Shown: positions 8,467 through 18,308, numbered from the stretch's first letter. The stretch is 64,000 nucleotides of DNA from Sporolactobacillus spathodeae (GCF_016908935.1 NZ_JAFBEV010000007.1:60920-124919); one strand, 5' to 3'. Numbers and translations are program-made. The notes: a model not told the origin generated them from the letters alone.

Positions 8467-8924
8467 TCACCACCATTCTGATTTGTTAGCGCGACCTGAT
8501 CCTGCGAGGCGCTTTTCACCCTGCGCATGCTTCCTGCCAAAACATCCAATGTCCAATGATCGAGGAACCCGTTTAAGAGATTCTCCGCATTGGCAAAGAC
8601 TTGATCAAGCAGTTTGCGGATATCCGCACAATCGTTCCCGTCAGTGCCCTCAGCACGCCAATTCAGTTTCAGAGCTTCACAGGAAGTTGCCTGATAGATT
8701 CTGGCTAAAGAGCATTGCGCCGGTTTGCAGCCCAACCGGTAGCCGCCGCCAAGTCCCTCTTTTGTCGCAACAAGACCGTGCTCGCGAAGTGCACTCATAA
8801 TTTTGCGTACTCTCGCCGGATGCGTATGCACCTGTTCTGACAGAGACGCGCTATTCCATAAACGATTCGGCGCACTGGCTAAGACCACCAGGCATTGAAC
8901 CGCTATAGTAAACTCGCTATTCAT
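8463..8924 (-). CDS. Rrf2-family transcriptional regulator
   Basis: DNA-binding regulator of 153 residues. The winged helix spans about residues 5-65, with the Rrf2 hallmark KEGLGGGYRL at 55-64. Cysteines sit at positions 11, 66, 71, 82 and 99. Some Rrf2 proteins use cysteines to bind iron-sulfur clusters or sense redox or NO stress, but this spacing is not that of a known sensor, so the signal is open. It heads a two-gene operon with the IDEAL-domain protein and has its own promoter at 8957-8985. Confidence 0.85.
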   Translation of the reverse strand: MNSEFTIAVQCLVVLASAPNRLWNSASLSEQVHTHPARVRKIMSALREHGLVATKEGLGGGYRLGCKPAQCSLARIYQATSCEALKLNWRAEGTDGNDCADIRKLLDQVFANAENLLNGFLDHWTLDVLAGSMRRVKSASQDQVALTNQNGGE

Positions 8925-8956
8925 GCGGTTTAATCCTCTTCTGAAAGATTAGTGTA

Positions 8957-8985
8957 ATTATAATAGACACAGTTTAGAAAATCAA
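8957..8985 (-). promoter_or_regulatory. Promoter of the Rrf2 operon
   Basis: On the minus strand TTGATT (8985-8980), a 17-nt spacer and TATAAT (8962-8957). GTGT and ACAC flank the -10 box, which may be part of an autoregulatory operator. Confidence 0.65.
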
Positions 8986-9066
8986 TGGATAGGCTCAAAA
9001 TAATAGTTTCCATTTTTTATTGTCTATTTATCTATCTTAAGTTTACCCGAAATGCAAACCGAGCAA

Positions 9067-9576
9067 TCATTTTTGTTGATCGCAAGCTGTTTGTGCATCG
9101 TCTTGCCAGCCTTTGCAGACATCGACCCAGGATTTGCCTTTACCGAATGTATAAAGATCATCAATGGTTAGTTCAATCGCTGAGTTGGTACTGCCGCAGG
9201 CCGGGAAAACAGTCTCAAAACGTTTCAACGATTCATCCATAAAAACAGGCCAGTCTTTTTTTAAAGCAAATGGGCAAACACCGCCGATCGCATGACCAAC
9301 AAGTGCGAGTGTATCCTCAGGCGACAGCATGCGTGCTTTAAAGCCGAATGTGCCACGAAATTTTTTATTATCGACTTTGCCATCACCAGCCATCACCACC
9401 AGCATTGCGCCTTCCTTGCCCTCGCCGCTGAATGCCAGTGTCTTGGCAATCCGCTCCGGTGCGACATGTAAATGCTCAGCTGCCAGATCAACTGTCGCGC
9501 TCGACAATTGAAGTTCAATCACATCTTTTTCACGGTCAAATTGCTGGAAATATGCTTTGACATCTGCTACAGACAT
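9067..9576 (-). CDS. YbaK/EbsC-type aminoacyl-tRNA deacylase
   Basis: Trans-editing enzyme that hydrolyses mischarged tRNA, most likely Cys-tRNA(Pro), in the cytosol. The 169-residue protein has the YbaK fold motifs: a lysine near residue 40 (RIAKTLAF), GHAIGGVCPFAL, and FPACGSTNSAIELT. The start is set at ATG 9576 (MSVADVK), where GAGGGATAGGA lies directly upstream; an ATG 18 nt earlier has no ribosome-binding site. It stands alone. Confidence 0.88.
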   Translation of the reverse strand: MSVADVKAYFQQFDREKDVIELQLSSATVDLAAEHLHVAPERIAKTLAFSGEGKEGAMLVVMAGDGKVDNKKFRGTFGFKARMLSPEDTLALVGHAIGGVCPFALKKDWPVFMDESLKRFETVFPACGSTNSAIELTIDDLYTFGKGKSWVDVCKGWQDDAQTACDQQK

Positions 9577-9754
9577 TCCTATCCCTCGCTTCATCCATTA
9601 TCTTTTTAAAATTCAGTTTAACAAAACAGAACAATGTGTCAAATGAGAACAATGTGTTAATTGCGATGGACACTTCTTTTTTTTGCAAATTAAAGCACGA
9701 TCATATAAATTAAAAGGTATCAGAAAAAGAACTGCCTTTACGAAGGGATGGCCT

Positions 9755-10126
9755 ATGATCGAAAAAATTACAGGTAAAGAAATCTGCAGTAAGTATAGTG
9801 ATATTGAGAATGACGCATTCGGTACGGACGACCACGTCTTTATATTGACAAAACTGCCAAAAGAGCAGCTTTACGATGCGCCCTGTCCGTTCAGCAGCAA
9901 CGGAAAGAACCTTGTAACCCTTGACGAGTGGGCCAAGGATCCGGAAAATTACGATGATTACCATACTGATAATGTGAAACAGATGGTCGAGTACATTCAA
10001 GGCGGCGGAAACTTGCCGCCGTTGATCGTCGATAAAAGCCACGGCTTATTCGATGGTCAGCACCGATTGACCGCGTACAGTATGCTGCCGGAAATTAAAG
10101 AAATTGACGTTTATCAGGAAATCTGA
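9755..10126 (+). CDS. ParB-like (ParB/Sulfiredoxin-fold) domain protein
   Basis: Small protein of 123 residues starting at ATG 9755, with AAGGGATGG just upstream. The C-terminal half reads as a ParB-type N-terminal domain: an LPPLIVD strand followed by LFDGQHRLTAY, the equivalent of the ParB DGNHRxxA motif. Lone domains of this type occur in nucleases, CTPases and plasmid or phage proteins. No partner gene is nearby, so the role is unknown. The N-terminal 60 residues are acidic and were not recognised. Confidence 0.65.
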   Translation: MIEKITGKEICSKYSDIENDAFGTDDHVFILTKLPKEQLYDAPCPFSSNGKNLVTLDEWAKDPENYDDYHTDNVKQMVEYIQGGGNLPPLIVDKSHGLFDGQHRLTAYSMLPEIKEIDVYQEI

Positions 10127-10138
10127 TCGCCACATGTC

Positions 10139-10174
10139 AAAAAGGAGTGCCTTACTTAAAAGGCACTCCTTTTG
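10139..10174. terminator. Bidirectional terminator
   Basis: AAAAGGAGTGCCTT and AAGGCACTCCTTTT form a near-perfect hairpin with A/T tracts on both sides. It serves both the ParB-like gene and the convergent amino-acid ABC operon. Confidence 0.85.
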
Positions 10175-10192
10175 ATTTTCCATAGGATATTT

Positions 10193-10918
10193 TTACAGAA
10201 CTTTGCTCAAGAAGGAGATCGTCCGCTGTTCGTGCGGATGACTAAAGAGTTCGTTCGGTTCATTCTCTTCGACAATATAGCCGCCATCCATAAAAATGAC
10301 GCGATCGCCGACTTCCCGAGCAAAACCCATCTCATGCGTGACAACAACCATTGTCATCCCGTCTTTTGCCAATTGTTTCATGACATCTAAAACTTCGCCA
10401 ACCATTTCCGGATCAAGCGCCGAAGTCGGTTCGTCAAACAGCATCATCTTGGGTTCCATCGCGAGCGCGCGAGCAATTGCAATACGCTGTTTCTGTCCAC
10501 CGGAAAGTGAATCGGGATAAGCGCCTGCTTTATCCGCCAGCCCAACTTTCCCCAGCAGTTCACGCGCTTTTTCCTCGGCCCTCGCTTTCGGCACTTTTTT
10601 CACCTTGATCGGAGCAAGCATGATATTATCGAGCACTGTCATATGCGGGAACAGGTTAAATTGCTGAAAAACCATACCGACATCTTCGCGTATTTTGTTG
10701 ATGTCCGCCTTCTTGTCGGTGATGTCCACGCCCTCAATCCGAATATGTCCGGAAGTTGTTGTTTCCAGCAAGTTAATGCAGCGTAGCAACGTCGATTTGC
10801 CGGAACCGGACGGACCGATAACGACCACAACTTCTTGCTTCTCAACGCTCAGATTAATATTTTTCAGAACTTCATTGGTACCGAAACTTTTCTTCAGATT
10901 ATCGACTTCAATCATCAT
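10193..10918 (-). CDS. Polar amino-acid ABC transporter ATP-binding protein (GlnQ/ArtM-like)
   Basis: ATPase of 241 residues that powers amino-acid uptake. Walker A is GPSGSGKST (35-43), then [16 protein letters not shown], signature LSGGQKQR, Walker [12 protein letters not shown] and the H-loop THEM. The start is ATG 10918, which overlaps the permease stop codon (ATGA); an in-frame extension to 11050 lies inside the permease gene and is not credible. It is the last gene of a three-gene operon. Confidence 0.93.
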   Translation of the reverse strand: MMIEVDNLKKSFGTNEVLKNINLSVEKQEVVVVIGPSGSGKSTLLRCINLLETTTSGHIRIEGVDITDKKADINKIREDVGMVFQQFNLFPHMTVLDNIMLAPIKVKKVPKARAEEKARELLGKVGLADKAGAYPDSLSGGQKQRIAIARALAMEPKMMLFDEPTSALDPEMVGEVLDVMKQLAKDGMTMVVVTHEMGFAREVGDRVIFMDGGYIVEENEPNELFSHPHEQRTISFLSKVL

Positions 10919-11571
10919 TTGGTCGCCATTCTCCTTTCCAGGAAGCTGACAAAGAAGCTCATTGTCAGCGTCAGAATGAGATAAATAAAGGAAATGGTCA
11001 GGTATGGTGTCCAGACAATAGAGTATTGCGCGCCCATCGCCTGCGCCCAATAGGTCAGTTCCGGAGCGGCAATCGCCGATACAAGAGAAGAATCCTTAAT
11101 CAAACTGATGAATTCATTGCCCATTGGCGGCAGTACACGGCGGACGGCCTGAGGTAAAACAATATAACGCATCGCCTGACGCTGACTCATACCAAGCGAA
11201 CGGGCCGCTTCCGTCTGCCCGCCATCAATCGACTGAATGCCTGCACGGAAAACTTCGGCAATATAAGCCGCTTCATTCAGTGAAAGCGCAACGATACCGG
11301 CAACGATGCCGTTGGACTGGCCGAGAATGAGCGGAACAAGTCCGAAATGAACAAGCAGGATCTGAACAAAAAGTGGTGTTCCTCGGAAGAATGTAATATA
11401 GCAAATAAAAGGAAACCTCAGATATTTGTTATTCAACATTTTTCCAAAACAAATACCTAATCCGAGAATAGTTCCGAAAACAACTCCCGACAAAGAAAAT
11501 GCAATCGTAAGCAGGGTACCGCTCCAGAAGAAGGGAAGGTAGCTCGTGATTAAATGAATGACTGATTGCAC
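10915..11571 (-). CDS. Polar amino-acid ABC transporter permease
   Basis: Inner-membrane permease of 218 residues with about five transmembrane helices and the EAA loop [22 protein letters not shown] (read in two parts) that contacts the ATPase. The start is placed at GTG 11571, which has TTAGGAGAG 6 nt upstream. An ATG at 11619 would put the start inside the upstream terminator hairpin, so those 16 extra residues are unlikely. The ATPase gene overlaps its end by four bases. Confidence 0.92.
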   Translation of the reverse strand: MQSVIHLITSYLPFFWSGTLLTIAFSLSGVVFGTILGLGICFGKMLNNKYLRFPFICYITFFRGTPLFVQILLVHFGLVPLILGQSNGIVAGIVALSLNEAAYIAEVFRAGIQSIDGGQTEAARSLGMSQRQAMRYIVLPQAVRRVLPPMGNEFISLIKDSSLVSAIAAPELTYWAQAMGAQYSIVWTPYLTISFIYLILTLTMSFFVSFLERRMATK

Positions 11572-11589
11572 GTAAATCTCTCCTAACCT

Positions 11590-11625
11590 AAAAAGTTGCT
11601 TAACGCTCCCGTTAAACAACTTTTT
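11590..11625 (-). terminator. Attenuating terminator inside the amino-acid ABC operon
   Basis: A 16-bp stem (11590-11605 with 11610-11625, one wobble) with a 4-nt loop and a flanking T-tract lies between the binding-protein gene and the permease gene. It probably reduces permease and ATPase expression relative to the abundant binding protein. Confidence 0.8.
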
Positions 11626-11654
11626 ATATGTTACTCAATTTTTATGGTTAATGC

Positions 11655-12470
11655 TTATTTCTGCTGCGCGAGAAGGGTTTTGACATCCGGTTTCACTTTA
11701 AACCATTTTTCATAGATCTTTGTATACGTGCCATCTTCCAGTATTTTCTTGATTGCTTTGTCGAATACAGGAACATATTTGCTGTCTTTTGGATACATCA
11801 GACCATAATATTCATTGGCGAAAGCTTTCTTATCCGGAATCACTTTCAGGCCCTTACCCGGGTTGTTCATCGCATATTGGCGGATAACCGTGTCATCGGC
11901 AACAACCGCATCAGCACCATGATTGAGCATTTCCATGATCGCTAGTGTGATCGTTTTGAATTTTTTGATTTTCGGATTGTTCTTGCCCATAATTTTTTCC
12001 ATAGCGACTTGTCCGGTCGTTCCCTGTTGAACAGCAATCGTTTTACCCTTTAGATCCTGAGCTGTCTTAATCTTGCTGCTTTTCGGAACAAGAATCATGT
12101 TGGTCGACAGGAAATAAGGTTTAGAGAAATCATACGTCTTCGCACGGTCACTTGTAATTGATATTGCTGAAACACCAATATCAGCTGTTTTGTTTTTCAG
12201 TTCCGCAAAGACTGGATCCCAACCGACATTTTCCAACTTATACTGATAGCCAGAAGCTTTACCGAGCGCCTTCATGACATCAACGTCAAATCCAACCATT
12301 TTACCATTTTTGAGGTATTCAAAAGGTGCGTACGTTGCGTCATTGACGACACGAAGCACTTTTTTCTGTGATGTACTCTTTGTACTACTTGAACTGCTAC
12401 CTGCGGATCCACAGGCGGACAAAGCAAGAATCAATGCCAGAACAAGCGAAAAAAACGTTATTTTTTTCAT
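11655..12470 (-). CDS. Polar amino-acid-binding lipoprotein (SBP family 3)
   Basis: Extracytoplasmic solute-binding protein of 271 residues. The start is ATG 12470 (MKKITFF); GGGAGG lies about 11 nt upstream. A lipoprotein signal ends in LSAC. The mature protein has the family 3 signature (GFDVDVMKALGKASGYQYKL, split as read) and the ISITSDRAKTYDFSKPY block. The ligand is a polar amino acid such as arginine, glutamine or cystine; this cannot be narrowed from sequence. It is the first gene of the operon. Confidence 0.93.
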   Translation of the reverse strand: MKKITFFSLVLALILALSACGSAGSSSSSTKSTSQKKVLRVVNDATYAPFEYLKNGKMVGFDVDVMKALGKASGYQYKLENVGWDPVFAELKNKTADIGVSAISITSDRAKTYDFSKPYFLSTNMILVPKSSKIKTAQDLKGKTIAVQQGTTGQVAMEKIMGKNNPKIKKFKTITLAIMEMLNHGADAVVADDTVIRQYAMNNPGKGLKVIPDKKAFANEYYGLMYPKDSKYVPVFDKAIKKILEDGTYTKIYEKWFKVKPDVKTLLAQQK

Positions 12471-12622
12471 TGTTGCATTTTCCTCCCTAATACTCTTTTT
12501 AATATGTATTGTCACTGTCAAATAAATTAACATCATTATACCCTTAGCAATTCTTTAATAGCAAGACAATTTTAAAAATTAGTCTGCTAAAGCACTAAAA
12601 TCATCTTTTCTGGAAAATAAAG

Positions 12623-12648
12623 AGAGACACGCTATAAATAGTGTCTCT
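12623..12648 (-). terminator. Terminator after the nitroreductase gene
   Basis: AGAGACAC (12623-12630) pairs with GTGTCTCT (12641-12648); on the minus strand it is followed by CTTTATTTT. Confidence 0.65.
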
Positions 12649-12689
12649 CAATATTCCTTAATTATTTATCAGTAGCCTCTAGAAAAACG

Positions 12690-13328
12690 TTAGCCAATAA
12701 CCTTTACACGTTCCTCAATCGGTTGAAATTGCTTTTCACCGGCTGGTGCTGCAATATTGCCGAATGGCATTTGGCCTCTCAGCTTCCAGCTTGCAGGCAC
12801 ATAGAATTCATTTTGGACGGCTTCATCAATCAGCGGATTATAGTGTTGGAGCGAGGCACCAATGCCAATCTCCGATAACGCAGTCCAAACTGCATACTGG
12901 GTTATACCTGTGCTATGTTCTGACCAGACTGGGAAATTATCTGCATACAGCGGAAATTGTTCCTGTAATTTTTTTACGACTGAAGTGTCTTCGAAGAAGA
13001 GAATCGTACCGGCCCCAGCGTTGAAGGAAGCCAATTTCTGTGCTGTACCATCAAAAGACTGGCCTTCTGGTAGAACGGCGCGAATTGCTTTCTCTGCAAT
13101 GCCGCCTTCGCCCCAAAGTTTTTCATGTTCCTGGCCGAACAAAATAACAACACGAGCAGTCTGGGAATTAAACGCTGATGGTGCGTACTTGACCGCCTGC
13201 TGAATGGTTTCAATAATTTCTTCCTTGCTCACCTTAATTGCCTTATCTAACGCATAGATGGTACGGCGTTTTTTTGCTGCTTGAAGAAATTCGTTTGAAG
13301 TTAATACAGATTCATGGGTATTAGCCAT
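12690..13328 (-). CDS. Nitroreductase-family oxidoreductase (Frm2/YodC-type role)
   Basis: FMN-dependent NAD(P)H oxidoreductase of about 212 residues. Family features are KRRTIYALDK near the N-terminus (FMN phosphate contact), YAPSAFNSQTARVVILFG, and GIGASLQHYNPLID. The sequence is closest in style to the fatty-acid-repression (Frm2/Hbn) branch of nitroreductases. The start is ATG 13328, 9 nt from GGGAG; a TTG directly after the SD is rejected. An HxlR regulator very like YodB lies immediately upstream. Detoxification of quinones or other electrophiles is therefore the likely role, as for YodC in B. subtilis. Confidence 0.87.
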   Translation of the reverse strand: MANTHESVLTSNEFLQAAKKRRTIYALDKAIKVSKEEIIETIQQAVKYAPSAFNSQTARVVILFGQEHEKLWGEGGIAEKAIRAVLPEGQSFDGTAQKLASFNAGAGTILFFEDTSVVKKLQEQFPLYADNFPVWSEHSTGITQYAVWTALSEIGIGASLQHYNPLIDEAVQNEFYVPASWKLRGQMPFGNIAAPAGEKQFQPIEERVKVIG

Positions 13329-13362
13329 TATTGTCAACTCCCTTAACTTATTTGTTCTTATT

Positions 13363-13401
13363 TACTTACGTAAGTATAGTTAAAGACGATAAAAAAGTAA
13401 A
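13363..13401 (-). promoter_or_regulatory. Nitroreductase promoter with YodB-type operator
   Basis: On the minus strand TTTACT (13401-13396), a 17-nt spacer and TATACT (13378-13373). The palindrome TACTTACGTAAGTA (13363-13376) overlaps the -10 box. It has the TACT-n-AGTA half-sites known for YodB boxes. The -35 hexamer touches the regulator stop codon, so the nitroreductase has its own promoter. Confidence 0.75.
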
Positions 13402-13749
13402 TCATTTAGTCTCCAAATCAAAAACCGAAGCGGTATCCCATTTCTCGGCCCAGTTGTGCACAGCTTCCAAAATCGGCTGAATTTCTCTTCCCTTTTCCGT
13501 TAGTCGATAACGGATACGTACAGGAAATCCCGGTGCGGCCTCCACAATTCGTTCAACAACAGCTAATTGTTCCAGTTCGCGCAAGCGTGCAGCAAGCATG
13601 CGATCACTGAGATCCGGTATCGCTTCTGCAATCCGATTAAAATGCGTTTCACCGCGCGTTAGCACTTCGATAATTAATCCATTCCATTTCTTCCCGATGA
13701 TTTGAAAGGCACGCTCAAATTTCGGACAAATTGATCGATTTTGCTCCAT
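13402..13749 (-). CDS. HxlR-family redox regulator (YodB-like)
   Basis: Winged-helix repressor of 115 residues. The N-terminus SICPKFERAFQIIGKKWNGL (20 residues) resembles B. subtilis YodB, including the conserved cysteine (here Cys8; YodB Cys6), which reacts with quinones and diamide. Only one cysteine is present. The start ATG 13749 follows AAGGAGGG. It sits upstream of the nitroreductase gene on the same strand, and a YodB-type operator lies between them. It probably represses that gene until electrophiles modify Cys8. Confidence 0.85.
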   Translation of the reverse strand: MEQNRSICPKFERAFQIIGKKWNGLIIEVLTRGETHFNRIAEAIPDLSDRMLAARLRELEQLAVVERIVEAAPGFPVRIRYRLTEKGREIQPILEAVHNWAEKWDTASVFDLETK

Positions 13750-13766
13750 TGGGATCCCTCCTTCTT

Positions 13767-13780
13767 ATAGTGTACTATAT
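13767..13780 (-). promoter_or_regulatory. Palindrome upstream of the YodB-like gene
   Basis: TATAGTGTACTATA is an inverted repeat (TATAGT-2-ACTATA) that includes a possible minus-strand -10 box (TATAGT), 20-30 nt before the start codon. It could be an autoregulatory operator, although its half-sites face the opposite way to the TACT-n-AGTA site downstream. Confidence 0.4.
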
Positions 13781-13991
13781 CCATAAAAATATACCCACTG
13801 TCAGGCTGTCTGATATTTAACGCGATAAACGGACAAAATAATATTGATTTTTTTGCCTTTGCGAACCAAGCAAAGGTCAAAAAGGAATGATTCTGGCGTT
13901 GATCCTGTATAATAGAAGAAAAAAGTTTTATCTAGTATTTATTTCGCATGAATACGAAAGCATTCGTCTTTAAAATAAGGAGGTCTATTTA

Positions 13992-16919
13992 TTGGCTGCA
14001 TTGATACCAGGCAAGAGCTACCATGGATTTAAATTGCTACATACTGAAAAAGTGGCGGATATTCATTCAGAAGCTTTCCAATTCGAGCATGAAAGAAGCG
14101 GCGCACGTCTACTCTTTCTAAAAAATGACGATGATAACAAAGTATTTTCGATCAGTTTCCGAACCCCGCCTGAAGACAATACAGGTGTCTTTCATATACT
14201 TGAACATTCGGTGCTTTGCGGTTCGGATAAATACCCGATTAAAGAACCATTTGTCGAATTGCTGAAAGGATCCCTCAACACGTTTCTCAACGCGTTTACT
14301 TTTAGTGACAAGACGATGTACCCGGTAGCAAGTAAAAACGACAAAGATTTTTTGAATCTGATCGACGTCTATATGGATGCTGTTCTGCACCCGAATATAT
14401 ACAAACACAAAGAAATTCTGCAGCAGGAAGGCTGGCATTACGAGTTGGATAAAAAAGAGGATCCGCTGCACTACAAAGGCGTTGTTTACAATGAAATGAA
14501 GGGCGCGCTATCTTCGCCAGAAAGCCTCTTGATGCGCCTCAACCAGAGTTCCCTCTATCCGGACACACCTTACGGCTATGAATCAGGCGGTGATCCGGAT
14601 TTTATTCCTGATCTGACCTATGAGCATTTTATCGACTCGCATCGCAACTATTACAGTCCGACTAATAGTTATCTATACCTTTACGGTAATATCGACATTG
14701 AGAAAAAACTCCGTCTGCTGGATCAGAATTATTTATCTGCTTATGATCGAATTGACGTCCAATCCAATATTGCCGAACAGACAGCAGAACGGTCGCCGAA
14801 AGAAGTCAGCGAAACGTACCCCATCTTGCCTGATGAAAAGGAAGCGGACAAGACGTATCTCAGTCTCAACTTCTCTGTTGGCCGGGCAACAGACCCTGAA
14901 GTTCACCTGGCATTTGACATCTTAAATTATTTGCTGCTTGACAGTCCCGCTGCGCCGCTGAAAAAAGCATTGCTTGACGCCGGCATTGGCCATGATGTTT
15001 TCGGCATTTTTGATGGTAGTGTGCAGCAGCCCTATTTCTCAATCAATGTGAAAAACGCCAACGAAACGCAAAAGGATGCGTTTCGTCAGACAGTAAAAGA
15101 AACGCTGGCGCGCCTTGTAACACACGGCTTAGACAAAAAACTCATTGAAGCGGCAATCAATGTCAAGGAGTTCCAGCTACGTGAAGCCGATTATGGCTCC
15201 ATGCCGAAAGGATTGATTTACAGTATTACCGCGATGGACAGTTGGCTCTATGACGGTGATCCGTTGACACACCTGCGTTTTGAGGCAACGCTTACAAAAA
15301 TCAAACAAGCATTGACGACCGATTACTTTGAGCAATTGATTCAGAATTATTTACTGGATAATCCGCAGCACACGCTCGTCATTGTCAAACCATCGAAAAC
15401 AAAAGCCGCTGAAGAGGACCAAGCGCTCGAGAAAAAACTGGCAACGTATAAAAAAGGCCTAAGCGAAGAAGCACTCGATCAAATTGTCGCTGAAACGCGC
15501 CAGCTAAAAGAACGTCAGGAAAGCGACGATCGTCCGGAAGATTTGCGCAAAATACCGATGCTTCAGTTATCGGATATTGACCAAAAATCAGAAGAACTAC
15601 CACTCGAGAAAGTGGAACTGGACGGCGTACCTGTGCTTTATCATGATCTGCCAACCAATAAAATCATCTATTTAAGTCTCTATTTTAATGCTTCATCGAT
15701 TGCACCTGAGCTACTCCCTTATCTCGGTCTTCTTCAGGAATTGCTTGGGCGAATCGATACCGATCAATATAGCTATGAATCGCTCGCAAATGAAGTCAAT
15801 ATTCAAACCGGCGACATTCATTTTGAAAACAATTTAATGGCGGACAAGGATGATGACACGTCTTACGAGACGCGTTTTACCGTCCGTGCAAAGATACTTG
15901 AGGACAAGTTGCCAGAAGCATTGCGCTTGATCAGCGAAATCCTTTATCATAGCCAGTTCAGTGACAATAAACGTCTTGCAGATGTGATCAAAGAAACAAA
16001 ATCACGGCTTGAAATGGTGTTCAACCAAAGCGGACAGTCTGTCGCGTTGCGCCGTCTCAGCGCCTACTATTCAAAAGCAGCCGCCTATAAAGAAAAATTG
16101 AATGGCCTTAGCTTTTACCAATTCATTTGCGCGCTCAACGATGGTCAAAAAGCCAAGGAAATTCAAAACAATCTGGAGAAAATCGTCAGCCAACTCTTTA
16201 ATAAGAGAAAACTGATCATCGGCCTGACCGGCGACCAAAGCCTCATGCAATCAATGAGAGCTGCCTTTTCTAACCTGCAACTGGAAAGCAATACTGCCGG
16301 AGAACAGCCGCCAGCGACAACAATTCAGCTGTTGAAGCAGCATAATGAAGGCTTGATGACATCCAGCAAAGTCCAGTATGCGGCAAAAGGCGGCAATTTC
16401 CGAGCGCTCGGCTTTGCGTACACCGGCGATATTCTTGTCTTAAAACAAATTCTGACACTCGATTATTTATGGAATAAAGTACGCGTCATGGGCGGTGCCT
16501 ACGGCAGCGGCATTTCCGTTGCCTCCTCAGGAAACTTTGTCTTTTGGTCGTACCGCGATCCGAATCTCAGCGAAACACTACACGTTTATGATCAAGCAGC
16601 TGATTTTGCACGCAATTACCAAGCTGATGACTTTACCATAACAAAATACATCATCGGCACGATCTCTAACCTTGATGGCCCGCTCACGCCGAGCGGAAAA
16701 GGCGAGCTCGCCGATGATCGCTATTTCAGCCACGTTGCGCAAAGTGATGTGCAGCGTATCCGTGACGAAGTGCTTGCCACGCGTGCCGAAAACATTCGCA
16801 ATCTGGCACCCTTGCTTGAGAAAGTCACCGGACAAAATCTGTTTTGCGTACTCGGCAATGAATCCAAAATCAAAAAAAATGAAAAATTATTCGACAGCTG
16901 TGTGCGCGTCTTCTCCTAA
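13992..16919 (+). CDS. M16C metallopeptidase (presequence protease-like insulinase)
   Basis: Large zinc peptidase of 975 residues, the usual length for the M16C (PreP-type) family. The inverted zinc motif HILEH is at residues 68-72, followed by CGSDKYPIKEPF and, about 100 residues later, the distal acidic ligand region VVYNEMKGALSS. Two homologous halves are expected; the second begins after about residue 530. The start is TTG 13992 with AAGGAGGT upstream. These enzymes degrade short unfolded peptides within a closed chamber. It is a single-gene unit with a strong terminator. Confidence 0.93.
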   Translation: MAALIPGKSYHGFKLLHTEKVADIHSEAFQFEHERSGARLLFLKNDDDNKVFSISFRTPPEDNTGVFHILEHSVLCGSDKYPIKEPFVELLKGSLNTFLNAFTFSDKTMYPVASKNDKDFLNLIDVYMDAVLHPNIYKHKEILQQEGWHYELDKKEDPLHYKGVVYNEMKGALSSPESLLMRLNQSSLYPDTPYGYESGGDPDFIPDLTYEHFIDSHRNYYSPTNSYLYLYGNIDIEKKLRLLDQNYLSAYDRIDVQSNIAEQTAERSPKEVSETYPILPDEKEADKTYLSLNFSVGRATDPEVHLAFDILNYLLLDSPAAPLKKALLDAGIGHDVFGIFDGSVQQPYFSINVKNANETQKDAFRQTVKETLARLVTHGLDKKLIEAAINVKEFQLREADYGSMPKGLIYSITAMDSWLYDGDPLTHLRFEATLTKIKQALTTDYFEQLIQNYLLDNPQHTLVIVKPSKTKAAEEDQALEKKLATYKKGLSEEALDQIVAETRQLKERQESDDRPEDLRKIPMLQLSDIDQKSEELPLEKVELDGVPVLYHDLPTNKIIYLSLYFNASSIAPELLPYLGLLQELLGRIDTDQYSYESLANEVNIQTGDIHFENNLMADKDDDTSYETRFTVRAKILEDKLPEALRLISEILYHSQFSDNKRLADVIKETKSRLEMVFNQSGQSVALRRLSAYYSKAAAYKEKLNGLSFYQFICALNDGQKAKEIQNNLEKIVSQLFNKRKLIIGLTGDQSLMQSMRAAFSNLQLESNTAGEQPPATTIQLLKQHNEGLMTSSKVQYAAKGGNFRALGFAYTGDILVLKQILTLDYLWNKVRVMGGAYGSGISVASSGNFVFWSYRDPNLSETLHVYDQAADFARNYQADDFTITKYIIGTISNLDGPLTPSGKGELADDRYFSHVAQSDVQRIRDEVLATRAENIRNLAPLLEKVTGQNLFCVLGNESKIKKNEKLFDSCVRVFS

Positions 16920-16956
16920 TCGATAAAGTGCTCGCAAAATAGCTGGAATAAAAAAG

Positions 16957-16991
16957 AAGCGGTTTGATCATCCTTGATGATCAAACCGCTT
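16957..16991 (+). terminator. Intrinsic terminator after the M16C gene
   Basis: A perfect 16-bp stem (16957-16972 with 16976-16991) is followed by TTCTTATTTTTT. Confidence 0.9.
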
Positions 16992-17063
16992 TCTTATTTT
17001 TTCAATAGAGACCTTTTTGAAAAAGCATACTCGTTCCAGCTATGAAACCAATTTAAATAGAAA

Positions 17064-17101
17064 AAGCAGCTGTAAATCAACTAAAGGTTCACAGACTGCT
17101 T
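17064..17101 (-). terminator. Probable terminator after trpB
   Basis: On the minus strand AAGCAGTCTGT pairs with ACAGCTGCTT with a small bulge, followed by TTTCT. It lies just beyond the trpB stop codon. Confidence 0.55.
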
Positions 17102-17120
17102 GATGTGTAAGGCCTATCTA

Positions 17121-18308
17121 TTATTGCTTGTGCAGCATCTCAAATACTTGTTCAACATCTTTATCGCCGCGACCGGAAAGATTGACGATAATACTCTCAT
17201 TCTTAGGCAGCGTTTTTGCCAACTTCATTGCATAAGCAACAGCGTGCGAACTCTCAAGTGCCGGGATAATCCCCTCAACTTTTGAAAGTGTCAGAAAAGC
17301 GTCTAGCGCTTCTTTGCCAGTCACCGTCACATACTCACCGCGGCCCGAAGCTTTAAGATAACTGTGTTCCGGACCAACCCCCGGATAGTCGAGACCGGCG
17401 GCAATCGAGTAGGTCGGCTTGGGTTGATTATTTTCATCGACGAGCGCGTAGCATTTGAATCCGTGGATGACAGCTGGCACGCCCTCAGCGATACTTGCCG
17501 CTTCAGCCGGCTCTACACCAATCAACCGAACGTCTGGTTCATCAATATAGTGTGCAAAAGCACCAATGGCATTGCTACCGCCACCAACACAGGCAACCAC
17601 TGCGGCTGGTAGTCTGCCTTCTTTCTCTAGAATCTGCGCTTTAGACTCTTCGCTGATGATCGACTGGAAATGGCGCACCATCGTCGGATACGGATGCGGG
17701 CCAACGGCAGACCCGAGCAAATAAAACGTTGACTCATGGTTTTTTACCAAATCTTCAAGGGCCACATCCACTGCGTCTTTTAGCCGACCCTGCCCCTTTT
17801 CAACTGGAACAACTTGAGCGCCAAGCAATTCCATCCTGAAAACATTCAGTGCCTGACGTTCCGTATCATATTTTCCCATATATATCGTACAGGGTAGTCC
17901 AAATAGTGCAGCGACCGTCGCCGTAGCGACACCATGCTGTCCGGCACCGGTTTCAGCGATTATTCGTTTCGCACCGAGCCGTTTGGCCAACAAAATCTGG
18001 CCGATCGTATTGTTAATTTTGTGAGCTCCCGTATGGTTCAAATCTTCTCTTTTCAGATAGATTTTCGCTCCGCCCACTTGCTCCGTTAAATTCTTTGCAA
18101 AAGTCAGCGGATTGGCGCGACCCACATAGTCTTTCATATAGCCACGCAATTCTTTGTTGAACTCTGGATCATCCTTGTATCTGTCGAATGCTTCAGCGAT
18201 TTTCGCCAAAACATGCTGCAAATCCTCTGGAACGTAACTACCGCCGAATTCCCCAAACATACCTGCTTCTCTCGCCTGGCTTACACCTGTACCTATACTT
18301 TTACTCAT
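17121..18308 (-). CDS. trpB: Tryptophan synthase beta chain
   Basis: PLP enzyme that condenses indole and serine to tryptophan. The 395-residue protein is a canonical TrpB1: [13 protein letters not shown] near the N-terminus, the catalytic lysine in HTGAHKINN (Lys97), the ETGAGQHG block, and the phosphate-binding GGGSNAIG loop. No trpA or other trp gene is adjacent. It is therefore an isolated copy, either the only trpB displaced from the operon or a second one that uses free indole. Several NAG triplets overlap its ribosome-binding site, reminiscent of TRAP targets. Confidence 0.95.
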   Translation of the reverse strand: MSKSIGTGVSQAREAGMFGEFGGSYVPEDLQHVLAKIAEAFDRYKDDPEFNKELRGYMKDYVGRANPLTFAKNLTEQVGGAKIYLKREDLNHTGAHKINNTIGQILLAKRLGAKRIIAETGAGQHGVATATVAALFGLPCTIYMGKYDTERQALNVFRMELLGAQVVPVEKGQGRLKDAVDVALEDLVKNHESTFYLLGSAVGPHPYPTMVRHFQSIISEESKAQILEKEGRLPAAVVACVGGGSNAIGAFAHYIDEPDVRLIGVEPAEAASIAEGVPAVIHGFKCYALVDENNQPKPTYSIAAGLDYPGVGPEHSYLKASGRGEYVTVTGKEALDAFLTLSKVEGIIPALESSHAVAYAMKLAKTLPKNESIIVNLSGRGDKDVEQVFEMLHKQ

